Positions 1 through 12,100 of a stretch of 64,000 bases of DNA are shown in pieces. The first letter of the stretch is position 1, and every line of letters begins with the position of its first letter. Made by a program: the position numbers and the translations under genes. This DNA comes from Melanocharis versteri (Eukaryota > Chordata > Aves > Passeriformes > Melanocharitidae), in contig VZTG01007667.1 of assembly GCA_013397845.1 (NCBI GenBank), positions 461,729-525,728 on the forward strand, in the 5' to 3' direction. The notes beneath the pieces were generated by a model. The model worked only from the letters and a program-made list of their open reading frames with translations, was not told the DNA's origin and made no database searches.

Positions 1-2263
1 AAGAAAATATGCAGGCATCAATGGCAGTATCCACAAACAAGCAATAATAATGATGAAAACAAGTCTTGAGGCAATCATTCATTTAAAACCAAAGCAAAAT
101 AAGCTAAATCAAAGGACAGTTGAAAATGATACTGAGTAACATTAACTTTATCTAAATTAAGGAATTCTATTTATTTCTCTATACAGTGACAGTACCCGAA
201 GATGCCTGAGACATCTTTATGGAGCTGATAGAGACTACACATCACTATCTAAAAACCAGTTTTCTTCGTCTGAGGAGAAAAAAAACGACACTAATAACAT
301 CTTGAATGGCAATAGATTCCTATTTTGATCAGCTGAACTCAGCACTAGCTGTCTGAAATGTCTAAATATGAGCAAGGTGTCTAATTTCTCATTACAGAAG
401 TTCCCTTACCTATTATAAACTTCCACCAACTCCTTCACAAGATATGCCACAATGACTTTTCAATTAAGTATAAGGTGATTGATGCCACCAAGTACAAAGT
501 AAAGGGTGCGAAGTAAGTAATGGAACCATATGTCATGCAGGTAGACTAGGGAGAAATGAATCACAAGTTACATCAGCAGTGCCAAAAGAAATTATGAACT
601 TAAGAAAAGGTCCAAACCAGAAATTGATATCCCTATTGACTTTAAAGTGTATTTGTAGCTAAGCAGGAATTATTTACAATTTTACATTGATATCCCAGTC
701 TGAGCCAGACTAAAATGCTATCTCATGTGTAGAGACATGTTAATTAAATCTTACGGGGATGATCTCACAGACAGCTAGCTAGTCAATTTGAGATTGGTCA
801 CTCCAAACCCATTAAAATATGTGGTCACTGATTAGCTAACCTCCGTGTTTGCAGTGCAGACAGGACTGTAACAGGGACTACAATAAAGAGGATGATGCAT
901 ATAAAGTACTGGATTGTCCCACAGTCCTACAAGGGCTAAATCTGAGTATAGATTCAGTTCAGAAGGCATTTCAGACATATCCACTGGACTCTCCCACTTT
1001 TGTCAGCTTCCTACATCTTAGCACAAGTCTAAATACAGATACTGTCAGGTCTTTTTATCACATTCATCTTCATGTGGGTTGGAAAAGGCAAAAAGTGAAT
1101 AGGAAGAGGAGAGACTTCACTTTCTCTGGCTAAACCAATGAAGAAAAAGATAGGAACAACACTATATCTTACAGATGCTGGCTGCCACTCCTAGTCCTAA
1201 ATGAGCTATTTATAATAACTATAGATTCACACCTTGGTGTTGTAATAAAACAAAACCAGATAATTTTTCACCATGTGACTCCAGACTGCATAATGAAATT
1301 TAGGTCTTCTGTTTACTCCATATAGTGAGCAGCCGCATCTGCACGTTAACAGTACCTGAAAGACACTCTACTAGGAACTGTGCCAAGCTATTTTATGGAA
1401 AATTGCTAAGCAAAATAGGCCATTTCTTCCCAGAAGTTTGATAATGATTGAGCTAATGATTTGAGCCAACCTTATACAGCTCCTTGATTACTTGTCCCAG
1501 TTAGATAATAGTAAGCCCAGTTGTAGCTGGTAACTCAGCCATGGAAATGTAAAGCAAGCTTTCTTTGTGATAAAGAAAATATCATTGAAACTAGTGATCG
1601 TAATCAATGTTCTTCATTTACTACTCTAGAAAAAAATAATGTTTTCTGAAACTCTAATTTCCTTACTAGGCAAAAATCCGTTCTCTAGAAAGGTACACGA
1701 AATATACTCGAGAATATGATTTAAATGAATCAGAACAGCAGTGAGAATTCCAAGTTTACCTGTAGGTCCATGAGTCAAAGTGTCAGCAGAGAAATAATAA
1801 CGGATAAGTGCAGAAAGTATTAGCAGTAGAATTCAGGGCAGAGGGAAGGTTTTTGGGGGATGATATGCCTATCAGTAGAAAAGATACAGGAAATAGAAGT
1901 GATGTCCCTCGTTTTTTGAGCCATCCTGGAATCATGAATAAAAAAACCCCTTTGTATCTCTTTTATAAACAAGAATAAATGCATTAGAAACTCGTGATTC
2001 AAATTTATCAATTTCTTCTCCCACTGGAAGCAAAGCACTGAAACCTGAGTTTTGACTAGTTTCTCAGGTCAAAATAATGGGATTATATTATAGACTACTT
2101 CAAAATCATAGTTTAAAGAGTCTAGATAGCTGAAAATAATACAAAAGATGAATAGTAAAAGTTTAAAGTGTTCTTCTGTGAAATCATGCAGCTTATTAAT
2201 TTTAACTTTATTTAAAATATAATTATTACTGTAGTGTATTACCTGTATTTGGTAATTTCAACA
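1..2263. other. Unique AT-rich non-coding DNA
   Basis: No repeat family, RNA gene or credible exon was recognised here. The longest open frame (849-1133, plus, 94 codons) has no recognisable motif and no splice or codon-bias support, so it is treated as a chance frame. The stretch ends at the target-site duplication of the LTR that follows. Confidence 0.6.
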
Positions 2264-2269
2264 GGGAAA
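2264..2269. repeat. Left target-site duplication of solo LTR (GGGAAA)
   Basis: The hexamer GGGAAA directly precedes the LTR and is repeated exactly at 2904-2909 directly after it. Six base pairs is a normal duplication length for retroviral-type integration. The match extends a few bases further because the LTR's right end (ACA) happens to resemble the left flank. Confidence 0.85.
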
Positions 2270-2479
2270 TGCCACTGTGCCATCCCTCACCGGCCAGCTC
2301 CGGGACGGTGCAACAGGTCCTTTCCCCACAAGACTCATCTGTGGTGCAGACTGCAGCACGCCAGGGCGGAGGAGCAGCCGATGCTCACCAAGGGATCAGC
2401 ATCTCCTCGATGGAGATAGTGCCAGCAGCAAGCAGGAGACAGAGAGGCAGACTCTTGGTCTGGCGTCAAAGGTGGAGGG

Positions 2480-2485
2480 TTTATT
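2480..2485 (-). terminator. Polyadenylation signal AATAAA of the solo LTR
   Basis: TTTATT on plus gives AATAAA on minus, about 50 bp downstream of the TATA box. This implies a short R region and cleavage somewhere near 2460. Confidence 0.65.
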
Positions 2486-2535
2486 GAAGGGTTGGAAGCC
2501 AGGAGAACAAGAGCCCAGGAGAAAGGGCTGCAGCG

Positions 2536-2544
2536 GGTTTTATA
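2536..2544 (-). promoter_or_regulatory. TATA box of the solo LTR
   Basis: The minus strand reads TATAAAACC. It lies about 50 bp upstream of the AATAAA signal and downstream of a cluster of inverted CCAAT boxes, the usual U3 promoter layout. Transcription would run leftwards. Present activity is unknown. Confidence 0.7.
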
Positions 2545-2903
2545 CCACCGCACAAGGGGAGGAATTTACACAAAGGGGCCAATCATTAAGGGGCAAAGGG
2601 GTGTTACATATAAGGAGTGCCATGTGCCAAGCCAATGGGGAACAAGGGAGGTGGGAGGAGGAGCATGGAGCCAATGGGGTACAGCAGGGAATGGAAGGGT
2701 CCAGGGCATGGCTATAACTGGGGACAACCAGGAGGAGACTTGAAGAACCAATGACCAAACAGACTATCAAATATGGCACGGATGGATCCGAGCCCTGATG
2801 TCACAGGGCGTGTCCTTCAACTAGGTCCACCCATCACACATCTTTGGTCATGGGTCTTGGGTTGGGATCTAGCAGCCCAGGCATGGGCTGCCACACCGCA
2901 ACA

Positions 2904-2909
2904 GGGAAA
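2904..2909. repeat. Right target-site duplication of solo LTR (GGGAAA)
   Basis: Exact copy of the hexamer at 2264-2269, directly after the LTR end at 2903. Confidence 0.85.
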
Positions 2910-5741
2910 AATTTTCTAACCAGTTGCTAAATCTTACACTGCAAGTAAAAGGACGGACTTGAGAGGATCATATTGTCTCTCTCACTGAGCAGATCAGCAG
3001 CTAAATTTTTCTACCCAAAGCACAGGAAACAAATAATGTTAAGTACAATACTGTTCCTGTTATGGTCTTTCCACTGTCCTCAAGGACTGTCATGTTTCTG
3101 ACACCAATTTCTTTATATGTCACTCTTTGTAGCAAGTCTTTGTGCCCTCGCACACACTCAGTCTGTTCATCTGCATTCATAGCTATGCACTTTCAAGACT
3201 GGAGGGACACCCAAGGACGATAGTTCTTCCTGAAGGTCTAGTGCTATACTAAGGATGAAGATAAACTACCTGATTTCCTAAGATTGCTGAGCCTACTTGC
3301 ACACTAGGACTAGACAATGAAAATTAATGTATTACTATATTTGACTTACTCTCAGTAAAATTAAAAAAATCTGAATTATTCATTAATAAACCCATATATT
3401 TACCTATACTCTCATCGTGTTGTGTTTTATACAAAAACCTATCATTTGGACAGTCTAAGGAAAAGGGAATGATTTTCCCCCTTGGTAAATATCAGTATGA
3501 GTAGAAAATATAGCTATATCATTGTTATAGCAATCTTTTATAGAAAACTGTAGTATATATTAAGCTTTACAAAGACAGAAACATTCTGAGCTGTCAAACT
3601 TCCTTAATCTAAGCAAAAGGCAAAGCAAATTACTGCCAACCAAGGCAAAGGATAGTTCTCATAACCCATACAGATAGATACTAGATTCATTCTAGCTGTA
3701 CAGGCGCAGTGTCTACACCTGATGATTCATACCTCCAGTTTTATTTTTTTTCAATTGATCTCATCTAATTTTAGGCAAAAAACATGTATGTCTGAGATCA
3801 CCTTATTTAGTCTAGTAAAACATATTTATATGTATCTCCAAATGTGAATCAGATCTCAAAAAGTCCAGAAAAATATGCTTTTATTTAGAAGGAAAGTCCT
3901 GGTTAATCATAACAATATTTTTTATTATGTTTTCTGTTTTATTTTAATGTCTAAATCCTTGGACATATATATTAGTAAGCACATAGTATACTTTGGTCTG
4001 TATGGTAAAATAAGTGCTTAACTTGGTTTGTTTTCACCTAAAAGAGGGCTATGGAGCAATCTAGGCTGCAAGTTCCTATAAGAAATTTTCTATCTGTTAC
4101 TACTTTGTCAAGAGCAATAAATTTTTGACATTTCGCTTGCATTGCAGTACCACTGCTACATAACCAAAGATTCCTCCTGGTTTCCTCCTCTAACAATATT
4201 GTTACTATTTGTACATTAGTTGATCCAATAAAATATTGAAAGATTCAGTCTCTTCTTGGTAGTGGAATAGAATTTTTTTTTCTCACCCTAAAACAAACTT
4301 ATTTGTGACCTGTTTCCTCACAAAGCTATGTGACAAATATTCTATCACAGTGTGGGTATATCAAGACAACATCCTGGCAATTACAATAAAAGTGAGTTTA
4401 CTGAATTTCTTTCACATTCATCATAAAGTGCATGATGCTAATTTACTAACCAATAAAAAAATTAACAAAATTTTAAAGGAAATGGAAATTCCGGCCCATA
4501 ATTGTGTACATATAAATAATACTTAAAGTCAACTTTATATTAGATTTATGATAGCTAATAGTGCAGAAAGTACATAATCAGGGTTGACTCTTCCATTAGA
4601 AATTTTATGGGCATAATTAATATCCTGTAAGACAACTAGTTCTGGACTTTACTATATACGATTTTAATATATTGAACAGCCAGAACACAATAAAAAATTA
4701 GTGAGAGCATTTAAAAAGATTTATGCAAGCCTGGTGAGGATGAAGATGTTAACCAGTAGCCAGTTTGGTCACCAGAAAATGTGTTATTTTGCTACTTCTT
4801 GCAACAGTAAAATGTTTCAAGAATTTTTTGTATTCCTTTGCTCTACGTCCTCCCTCACACACCAACACACACTACACATAGTCCCACACAGACGGCATTG
4901 CAAGGATAGTAAAAAATGACGATATTGAAACTAATGAGGGAACATATATTTTCAAAAAATTGGAAAAAAAAATCCTTTATTTTGTCACGGGTAGATTTCT
5001 GAACACAAGCACTACATTTAAATACTTTTATAGTATTTTGAGATTTTCTTGAAAACAATTTTTTACTGTATGGTATCATGCATGCATCCTGAAACAGGTG
5101 AGAGAAATCATTTTATGTGATGCAAATATTAAAAATATTAAATAAAACTATTAACTTTTCATATAGGAATTGTCTATTTCATCCCAAATGTTTCAAGGGT
5201 GTCAACAGCAATGCAAAAAACACATGCTCAAAGGGCTTTTATGAACTCATTCTCTACAATCAACGAAGGCCTCCTATTATTTCATGTTTTTTTTCAATTT
5301 TTTTTTAAATATAAATGGCACCATAATCAGAACTCTTCACTTTATAAAAAAATTAGGAGGGTATAAATACACACATGTATATGTAAAAAAGTTTCAGATT
5401 CACTCAACATATGTTTCAAGAAAGGTGGTCATGAACCAGATTCACTCTAGAAGGCCTTCAGCTAGGAGATGCATCAGAGTCCAGACAAACTTTCATCTAT
5501 CCACACACGTCCATTCAAGAGTGCCTTCAGACATTCTCACATCATAATGAACTCAGCAGGGAGGAGTGAGGACTATGATGTATCTGATATTATACCCATG
5601 TATATGTTGCCACTGGGTAAATGGAATTGGCCAAATTTCACCAGCCGTAATCCCCTACTAGAATCAGACATGAAAATCTTTTCTTTGAAAGACTGAAGGT
5701 TCAGGGTCATTATGATATCTGAGACATCCACAGAAGCTATT
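2910..5741. other. Unique AT-rich non-coding DNA
   Basis: No recognisable gene or repeat. Open frames here (for example 4305-4526 and 5284-5547) are short, AT-driven and overlap one another on both strands. They match no family I recognise. Confidence 0.55.
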
Positions 5742-5941
5742 AAAAAGGAGGGAGACATTGGAACAGATCGCCTGGAGAAGTTGTGGATGTGTCATACCTG
5801 GAAATGTGGAAGGTCAGATTGGAGGGGCTGTGGGCAACCTTGTCTAGTTAGTGGAAGGTGTCCCTGCCCATGACAGGGGACTTGGAACTAGATTATCTTT
5901 AGTATGGATTCCAACCCAAGCCTTTCTGTGACTCTATGATG
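5742..5941 (+). mobile_element. CR1 LINE 3' end, 5'-truncated
   Basis: The sequence follows the 3' end of avian CR1 elements on the plus strand. Landmarks in order are GACATTGGAACAGAT, GGAGAAGTTGTGGATG, GAAGGTGTCCCTGCCCATG, GGACTTGGAACTAGAT and TTCCAACCCAAGCC, ending in the octamer-type tail TTCTGTGACTCTATGAT. Only the end of ORF2 and the 3' UTR remain, as is usual for CR1 copies that truncate during reverse transcription. It has several substitutions and no usable reading frame. Confidence 0.88.
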
Positions 5942-6091
5942 CAGCTACAAGTGACATGAAATTCACGCGTGACACAAGATGACATGACTCCGGCATGCCA
6001 GCAAATGAAATTAACAGATCTCTGAAATGAAGCCTAATGGCTCAAAATTTCTTTAAATATTTTGACATTGAGATCTATTCAGTGATCTAAA
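5942..6091. other. Short unique spacer between CR1 and LTR
   Basis: About 150 bp of unremarkable sequence lies between the CR1 tail and the second LTR. No target-site duplication matching the far side of the LTR was found at its end (TCTAAA at 6086-6091). Confidence 0.5.
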
Positions 6092-6300
6092 TGCCGCAGT
6101 GCCTCACCAACCACCCTGTAGATGCCTCATCCGACCGGGGTTGCAGCCTTCGCCCGCCGGGCTGGATCAATTGCTGGACTGGTTTCTGAAGGCGGGGGAG
6201 GCTGTCAGGGAGCACAAAGGTCCCAACAAGCCCATCGATGTTACAGGAGCCAGAGAGAAGAAAAGGCACAGGAGGGGCTCTTCGGAGTCAACAGGAGCAG

Positions 6301-6306
6301 TTTATT
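6301..6306 (-). terminator. Polyadenylation signal AATAAA of second LTR
   Basis: TTTATT on plus is AATAAA on minus. Its place, about 210 bp before the CA end of the LTR, fits the R/U5 boundary region. Confidence 0.5.
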
Positions 6307-6395
6307 TCCCCAGGACAGGGTGAGGAGAGAGGAGCAAGGGTTCAGCATCACAGGGAAACAAGGGGGCGAAGAGCCCCCAACAGGGATTGCATCAG

Positions 6396-6404
6396 CTTAA
6401 GTAT
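6396..6404 (-). promoter_or_regulatory. Possible TATA-like element of second LTR
   Basis: The minus strand reads ATACTTAAG about 90 bp upstream of the AATAAA signal. An alternative is TTTAAAT at 6434-6428 on minus, just below an inverted CCAAT box. Which one would act as the core promoter cannot be told from sequence. Confidence 0.35.
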
Positions 6405-6797
6405 CAGGGATGCAGGGGCGGGGGTACATTTAAACCAACCAATAGGGGCACAGACAAGGGGCGGTAACAAGGTGACACAACACTTAAGTATGCAATCCAG
6501 GGCCTAGGGGGAGGGAACAGCAGCCGGGGGCCAATGGGGAACCGAGCAGAGATGAAGGGACTAGAACCTGACCAAGCAAGGGAAAAACTGGGCAGGATAG
6601 AGGAAACTAATAGGAGCACAGGGATTAACATACTCTGAATAATTAAGGCAAGGGATTCTGGGGGCAACCAAAAAGCTCACCCTAACCAGGAGTTAGGGAG
6701 ATGTAGTGAGGTCTGCCCAATTGGGCTTTGCTGTGGAATTGGCTTGAGGGTGCTCAGGCAAGTTGTTAATGTGATTGACCAATTGACCACTGCTACA

Positions 6798-9107
6798 TCC
6801 TTTATTCCTTGTCTGGTGCTATTTAAAATGGCCTAGGGTACTAAGGAAGTCTAAACAGGCTGAAAGATGTTTAGGGGGCTTAGAGAAGGTATGCTCTAAA
6901 GCATTTTAAAAGACACAAGATGCTAACAGCCAGGCAAGTAAAGTGCGTCCTGAGAGAAACATCTGAAATGGGTTCCGAAGAAATTTTTATGGCACTTACG
7001 AGTTTCATGGTGCTCAGTCTGGAGCTGGGTTAACTGAAAAGTCCATGATTCATTTGATCTTGATGCTTTTTTAAAAGCAGATACTTGCAATTTTCAGCCT
7101 GATTTTACTGTAATTAATGATCCCTTTGAACTTCTCTGTAGCTTGTGAAGGATCCATAATCAGTTCACAAACTGCCTGGTGGAAAACTCCTTGGCAACTG
7201 TCCAGTGAGTCCATAATGTTATTTCATGTTTTTCTGGCAAAGGGCCCGCCAGAAATCTTCATGATATAAAGATGCCCATGTTTGTAAAAATCTTATCAGT
7301 TGCACAAGCATAATAAGTGCCAACATACTTAGAACTCTAAACTTATAAAAGTATAGTTCTGTAAGTCAACATTTCTATACCAAACTAAATGTGAGGTTTT
7401 TTTGGTTTACCTAAAGCTGTTTCCCAGGCAACACAGGAAACTCATATTCTGAGACTCATAAGATAGTTCGGAAAGAAATTCTGTGAAGTCCTCTTTGGAA
7501 AGCAAGAGAAAGACAAAACGAAAAAAAAATCATGAGTATAGTTTTCTTAACTGAGACATTTTTCCTCAAAGCTTGGTAAGAACAATGTTTAAAACCCCCG
7601 GCTTTTGCATCTGATATAAAGAAAGAATTAATAGCAAAAAAGAATATAGAAAAAGTATATAGAACACAGCAGATGCTTTATGTTTCAGCAACTATAAATT
7701 GCACATTCTTTTTGGCATTGGGAACTCATTTGAAGATTGGCAGTCTTCCTGAGTGTTCAGATGCCATGAAAATTGGTACTGTTACTTAAATATGATATCA
7801 TGGCAGTTTACATAATTTTCAGATACAAACTAATGATCTTGATTTAAATTGCCAACTTTCTATGCCTACATGTAGATATCAAAGGTAGTTTTGAACCATA
7901 TGTTATTGTGGTTATAATAATACATAATTACCAGTAGAATTATTAATGTTAAGTAAAAAGAATAAATAATCAAAATATGCAATAGACATCCTCTACTTAA
8001 AATAACTTTACATCATAGTAACATTTTCAGAATGGAATCGCACTGATAAGGGGCACATGAAAGGTTCATATGATACAACTGCCTGTGGTACAAAAGAGTT
8101 CCATTTCAGGCTTATGTTTGTATGGTAAGCTTGGTCAAAAAGAAAGAAGTATACAGAACCTGAGCCAGTTGCGCAAACAGAAGCTTCAAGAGTCATTTGA
8201 GTTCCTCTGAGATATCCAAGGTATAAGAAGGTGGCAGATATACACCACAGAAACAATGGGAGTCGTGTGGAGTAGCAGCTAGTTACTATTGGGGGTACTT
8301 TGGGTCATTCCAAATGTTAATTTGTTTGTTTAAGGAAATAAACCCTCTTTGCCTGCTGCTCATCCCATTTGTACAATTTGTCTTTATTTGGGGAACTGGA
8401 GGATGAAATATAGCTGTCAGCTGAACGGTGGGATCTATGCCTTAGATATGTTCCGACAGAATCTGACATTTTATCTGCTTATGCCATATATTCTTGTATT
8501 TCTCTTTTTCAATTGTACAAGGAGAATGTTGTGAATATCACTTTTTATCTGGATTCATAGGAGTATTTGTGAAAATTTACATCAGATAAAGCTGTGAGCT
8601 TCACTAGATTTCAAACACAGAACAACACTGTTTGATTTATTTTAAGGTAAAAATAAACAGCTAAATGTTTGAGCCGTCAGAATGCAGGAGATCACCGTAA
8701 GTTGGGGCTGTGGGAAGCAAATAAGTAAATTTTACCAGAAATATAAACACCATCTGGTAAACAAGGATTAGGTTTCACATAGAAATGTCAAAAGGTTGAA
8801 TTTTGTTTTCATTTTCCACCAGCAAAAAACTGAAATTTATCACTAATCAAATAATCCTTTCAAAGACACTGAGGCATGAGGGTACTTGCTTGACTTTAGG
8901 AAGAGCCAAACTTCATTCTTGCTTTAAATAACTTAGTGTAGACATTGAGATTTTGCTCACTCCTGAGATGATTAACTGAACCTTCAAGCCCATGGTCTAT
9001 TCTTTGTAGTGGCCTTTTATAATTAATAATTTCACCCTGAATCCTAGAAAGTTTTATCATAACTCATATTTTCCATGAAAACTTTTTACTTTGAGAAACA
9101 GACCTTG

Positions 9108-9109
<2 letters not shown>
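6798..9109. other. Unique AT-rich non-coding DNA
   Basis: No internal retroviral sequence continues to the right of the second LTR, which supports its being solo. No gene or known repeat was recognised. Short frames such as 8008-8256 on minus show no family motif. Confidence 0.55.
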
Positions 9110-9143
<34 letters not shown>

Positions 9144-9150
9144 AAAAAAA
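9110..9150. repeat. Poly-A tract
   Basis: A run of about 29 A, then TAT and nine more A. No recognisable retroposed body lies directly upstream, so it is annotated as a simple repeat and not as the tail of a processed gene. Confidence 0.9.
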
Positions 9151-12100
9151 TCTTAACAAGCAAAAGTGGTAAAAGGTTAGAAAAAAGGTGAAAGAAATTT
9201 CTAGCAGCAGTTATTAGCAAGCAAGAAGAAATGACTAGATGAGCAAAGCATCAAAACCTTTTCTTCAGCGATACTTCTGTGCATTCTGGTGCAGTTTGAC
9301 TTTTAGTGCAATACAGCTGTATTAGTCCCACTGGCTAACAAACTGCATAAGAATGACTCCGACTGTGACCAAGCCGAGGCACCTCAATTATCACAGTTCT
9401 ACATGACTAGGCTAAAGATACTAACCACTCCCGCCAGAGGAACAGATGATGGTTCTATGATGTTCTTATCAGATGGTGCCTGATGAAAGTGCTTCCTCTG
9501 TGTGCTTCTTCTGTGTAAGGACTGTATTTAGGATTCTACAGATAATGGATCCTTTATGGAGCTTAGATGTTGTTTTATGGAAGTGAAGACCTGGCTGTTG
9601 CTGAGCATGCAGAACTTAGAAACCTGCTGAGAAAATTTAATAAGTATGGCAAGACAAAAATCTCATAACTGATTTGGATGGTACTATTTCTTCTGGACAT
9701 CAAAAACTTATTTTCTAAGCTCGGAGCTTTCCTGTGTTTGTATATACAATGAATAAACAACAGCAGGAGTAAGGCAAAACTGACAATGAAAATACTGCAT
9801 TCTCACTCATTTGGAACCTGCATATGCCAAGGCAGTGCTAAAGATGAGTCTCACTTGAAAACATATCTAAGCATGCACAGACATACTGGCTTGGTTTATT
9901 AGTTTTGGATTTCAAAAATTCTGTGCATAATTTCCGGCTCCTTTTTGTGTTCTGTAGTTTGTTTGGGTCTTTTTCCTTATTTTATAGGGGCACTATGCTA
10001 GAAATGAAAGAAATATTCATGAACATGTTATGCGTGCATGTACTATGCATATTTATACTTTAGGGAGACCATGATTTTCCCCCAGTTCATTGATGGAGGC
10101 TAGAGTTGATAGCGTCTGTTAAGTGTTACTCAGATGTCAGTATTTTAACCAGGTTTCTCATTGCTGAAGCAGATTCCTTTGTCTTTAATTCAACCAACCC
10201 TTTTACCCAGGAAAGCTCCTTACTCAATATAGCTATCGGTATTAACTAGATTGCCTGGAACAGAATTAATGTACATGATTTCCAGCCTAATGCAAAGCAA
10301 GTCTAAATCAGATAGATGCAGAAAACTAACTCCAAGCTATAATAAAAATAATCATGTAAAATCATCAACAAATTAGACTTTCAATTTTGTCAAATTACAA
10401 AAAGAAATGTACAACTCATAATTTTTTAACTTATTGGAATGTGTCATAAAAATCTTTTTATGAATAAATGTACTAATTCAAGTTGTAAGATTAATAGTAA
10501 GAAAATAAATTAATCAATCTGAGACTGTTTGGGATGTAATTAAGAGATTATTAATGAAATAACATGTTATGATATTAAGCCTAAGTATAATGTAACTTTA
10601 ATTAATACTTTTGACTTGAAAATGAGTAGCATCATCAGCATCATGGATGAAAACAGTGTTGAATAGACAGGTTAAAAATTAATGATAAATGGAAATTTCA
10701 TGCCACAAGACTTGCAAATAACATTTATTCAAATTTACTAAATTCTCAGTATGCCGAAGACCTAAAGAGTATACCCGTGGTCAAAAATGGGAATGACACC
10801 AGGTATCCTTATTGACTCTGGCAAGCAACTCTACAGTAGCTCTAAACACAGAGCTGAAAGGAGGGAACCTAATCAGAATTACAATCAAATTGAAGAAATG
10901 CATGATTCTAAGCAAGGAGATCTGACCATCGATTCCCCCAGATAAAAGACCTAATGTTTTCAGTATTCTGAAAACTCATAGGAAAACACTTGTGTCTTTC
11001 ATCACAATGCCTAGAAAAACCTGAATTAAGAAACCAATTAGTCAGGTGAACTTTTCTACCAAAATATTAGAGAGTTTTACTTTTACTATGCCTTCACTCT
11101 TTTTTTGTCAAGTTCCTGCTATTAGCAATCAGTGGCAGATAACAGGTGAGAATAACAAATAGCTAATATGAATGATAAGTATATTCTTATCACTTCTATT
11201 CTACTCAGCTGGCCTTGATGCTTTTGTCAAAGGAAACTCGAATTGAGCTCACAGGCTGGCATTGCTAGTTTTGTTGCTCTGTAAAACCTAATCAGCTATC
11301 TTTGAACTACTGACTGGAGTAGAGTTTTCTCATTTTCACCTATTTATGCAAGAACAGAAAGAACTTTAAATTCTGTAACCTTTGAAACCAACAGGATAAA
11401 TGTTCTAGCCTTCCAGGTCCAGGCTAATGAGCATCTATGGGAATTAAATTAAAATTATGGGGTATTCAACACTTGCTTTCCTGCTTCAAGTACAAAAAAA
11501 AAAAAAAGATGTACTAACTAGACTTCTCTTTCCTTATATAAAAAAAGTAGAATTGGGGAATGTATCTGAAAGAAGGAAAGAGCATAAACATAGAGAATTT
11601 CAAAGTAAATAAAATGTGGCCTACATATCTCCTCAAAAGTAGCACTGATCTTGTGTTCAACAGTTAAATTCAGTGACATTTTGAGGAGAAAAGTAGTCAG
11701 TCTTTCAAGTCAGTGAAACTAAATTTTCATTTATATATAATACTAGAAAAGGAAAAAAAAAATATAATCCTAAAATGAGTATTCAGATTATAGGTAATGC
11801 CTGTGTAACAACATTCAATGGGATTTTGCTAAGTAGCAGGTCTGAAGAGCTATTTTATTATTTTAAAGATTTATGACAAAGTCTGAGAAGAAAGTGCTAA
11901 ATTTTTAATCCAATTTTCAAATTAACTCATATACTAAGAAACAAATTTACTTGTAAATTCTCAGAAAATTCTATCTGTACTCAAAATCTCAAACAGCAAA
12001 TCCTGTCTTTAAACAGCATAATTTGAGGGAGTAAATGATGTACTACAAACATAACAAGTGCATTTGTGCTTAAAGTGTAAAACTCTCCTTCATTGTGAAG

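Larger units (their letters stand above)
2270..2903 (-). mobile_element. Solo LTR of an avian endogenous retrovirus
   Basis: This 634-bp block is clearly richer in GC than its surroundings and has sharp edges. Read on the minus strand it begins TGTTGCGGTG and ends CAGTGGCA, giving the TG...CA termini of an LTR, and it is flanked by exact GGGAAA duplications. On the minus strand it carries several inverted CCAAT boxes (CCAAT on plus at 2579, 2632, 2671, 2748), then TATAAAACC (2544-2536), then AATAAA (2485-2480), followed by about 190 bp of U5. That order of U3, R and U5 elements fixes the orientation. No internal gag, pol or env sequence and no second LTR of this family is present, so it is a solo LTR left by LTR-LTR recombination. 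The open frames inside it (for example 2277-2717) are not viral genes. The exact family is not assigned. Confidence 0.87.
6092..6797 (-). mobile_element. Second solo LTR of endogenous-retrovirus type
   Basis: A GC-richer block of about 706 bp. Read on the minus strand it starts TGTAGCAGTGG and ends GGCACTGCGGCA, so it has TG...CA ends with an imperfect terminal inverted repeat (CACTGC-TA-CA against CACTGC-GG-CA). On minus it carries inverted CCAAT boxes (plus CCAAT at 6439 and 6531), a TATA-like element and AATAAA at 6306-6301, followed by about 210 bp of U5-like sequence. It is on the same strand as the LTR at 2270-2903 but differs in sequence apart from the termini and short boxes, so it is a different family. 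No target-site duplication is visible (TCTAAA left, TCCTTT right). The right edge is therefore less certain than the left. Confidence 0.7.

Noticed and set aside
849..1133. 94-codon plus frame as a small gene
   Set aside because: No family motif, no promoter or splice context, AT-rich composition like the flanks.
2277..2717. 146-codon open frame and several overlapping frames
   Set aside because: All lie inside the solo LTR. LTRs of this size do not encode such a protein, and the frames run antisense to the LTR's own direction.
2270..6797. One provirus with two LTRs at 2270 and 6092
   Set aside because: The two LTRs differ in sequence over most of their length, the first has its own perfect target duplications on both sides, and the DNA between them holds a CR1 and no gag, pol or env traces.
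9110..9150. Poly-A as tail of a processed pseudogene
   Set aside because: The upstream 300 bp match no known transcript that I can recognise and no target duplication was found.
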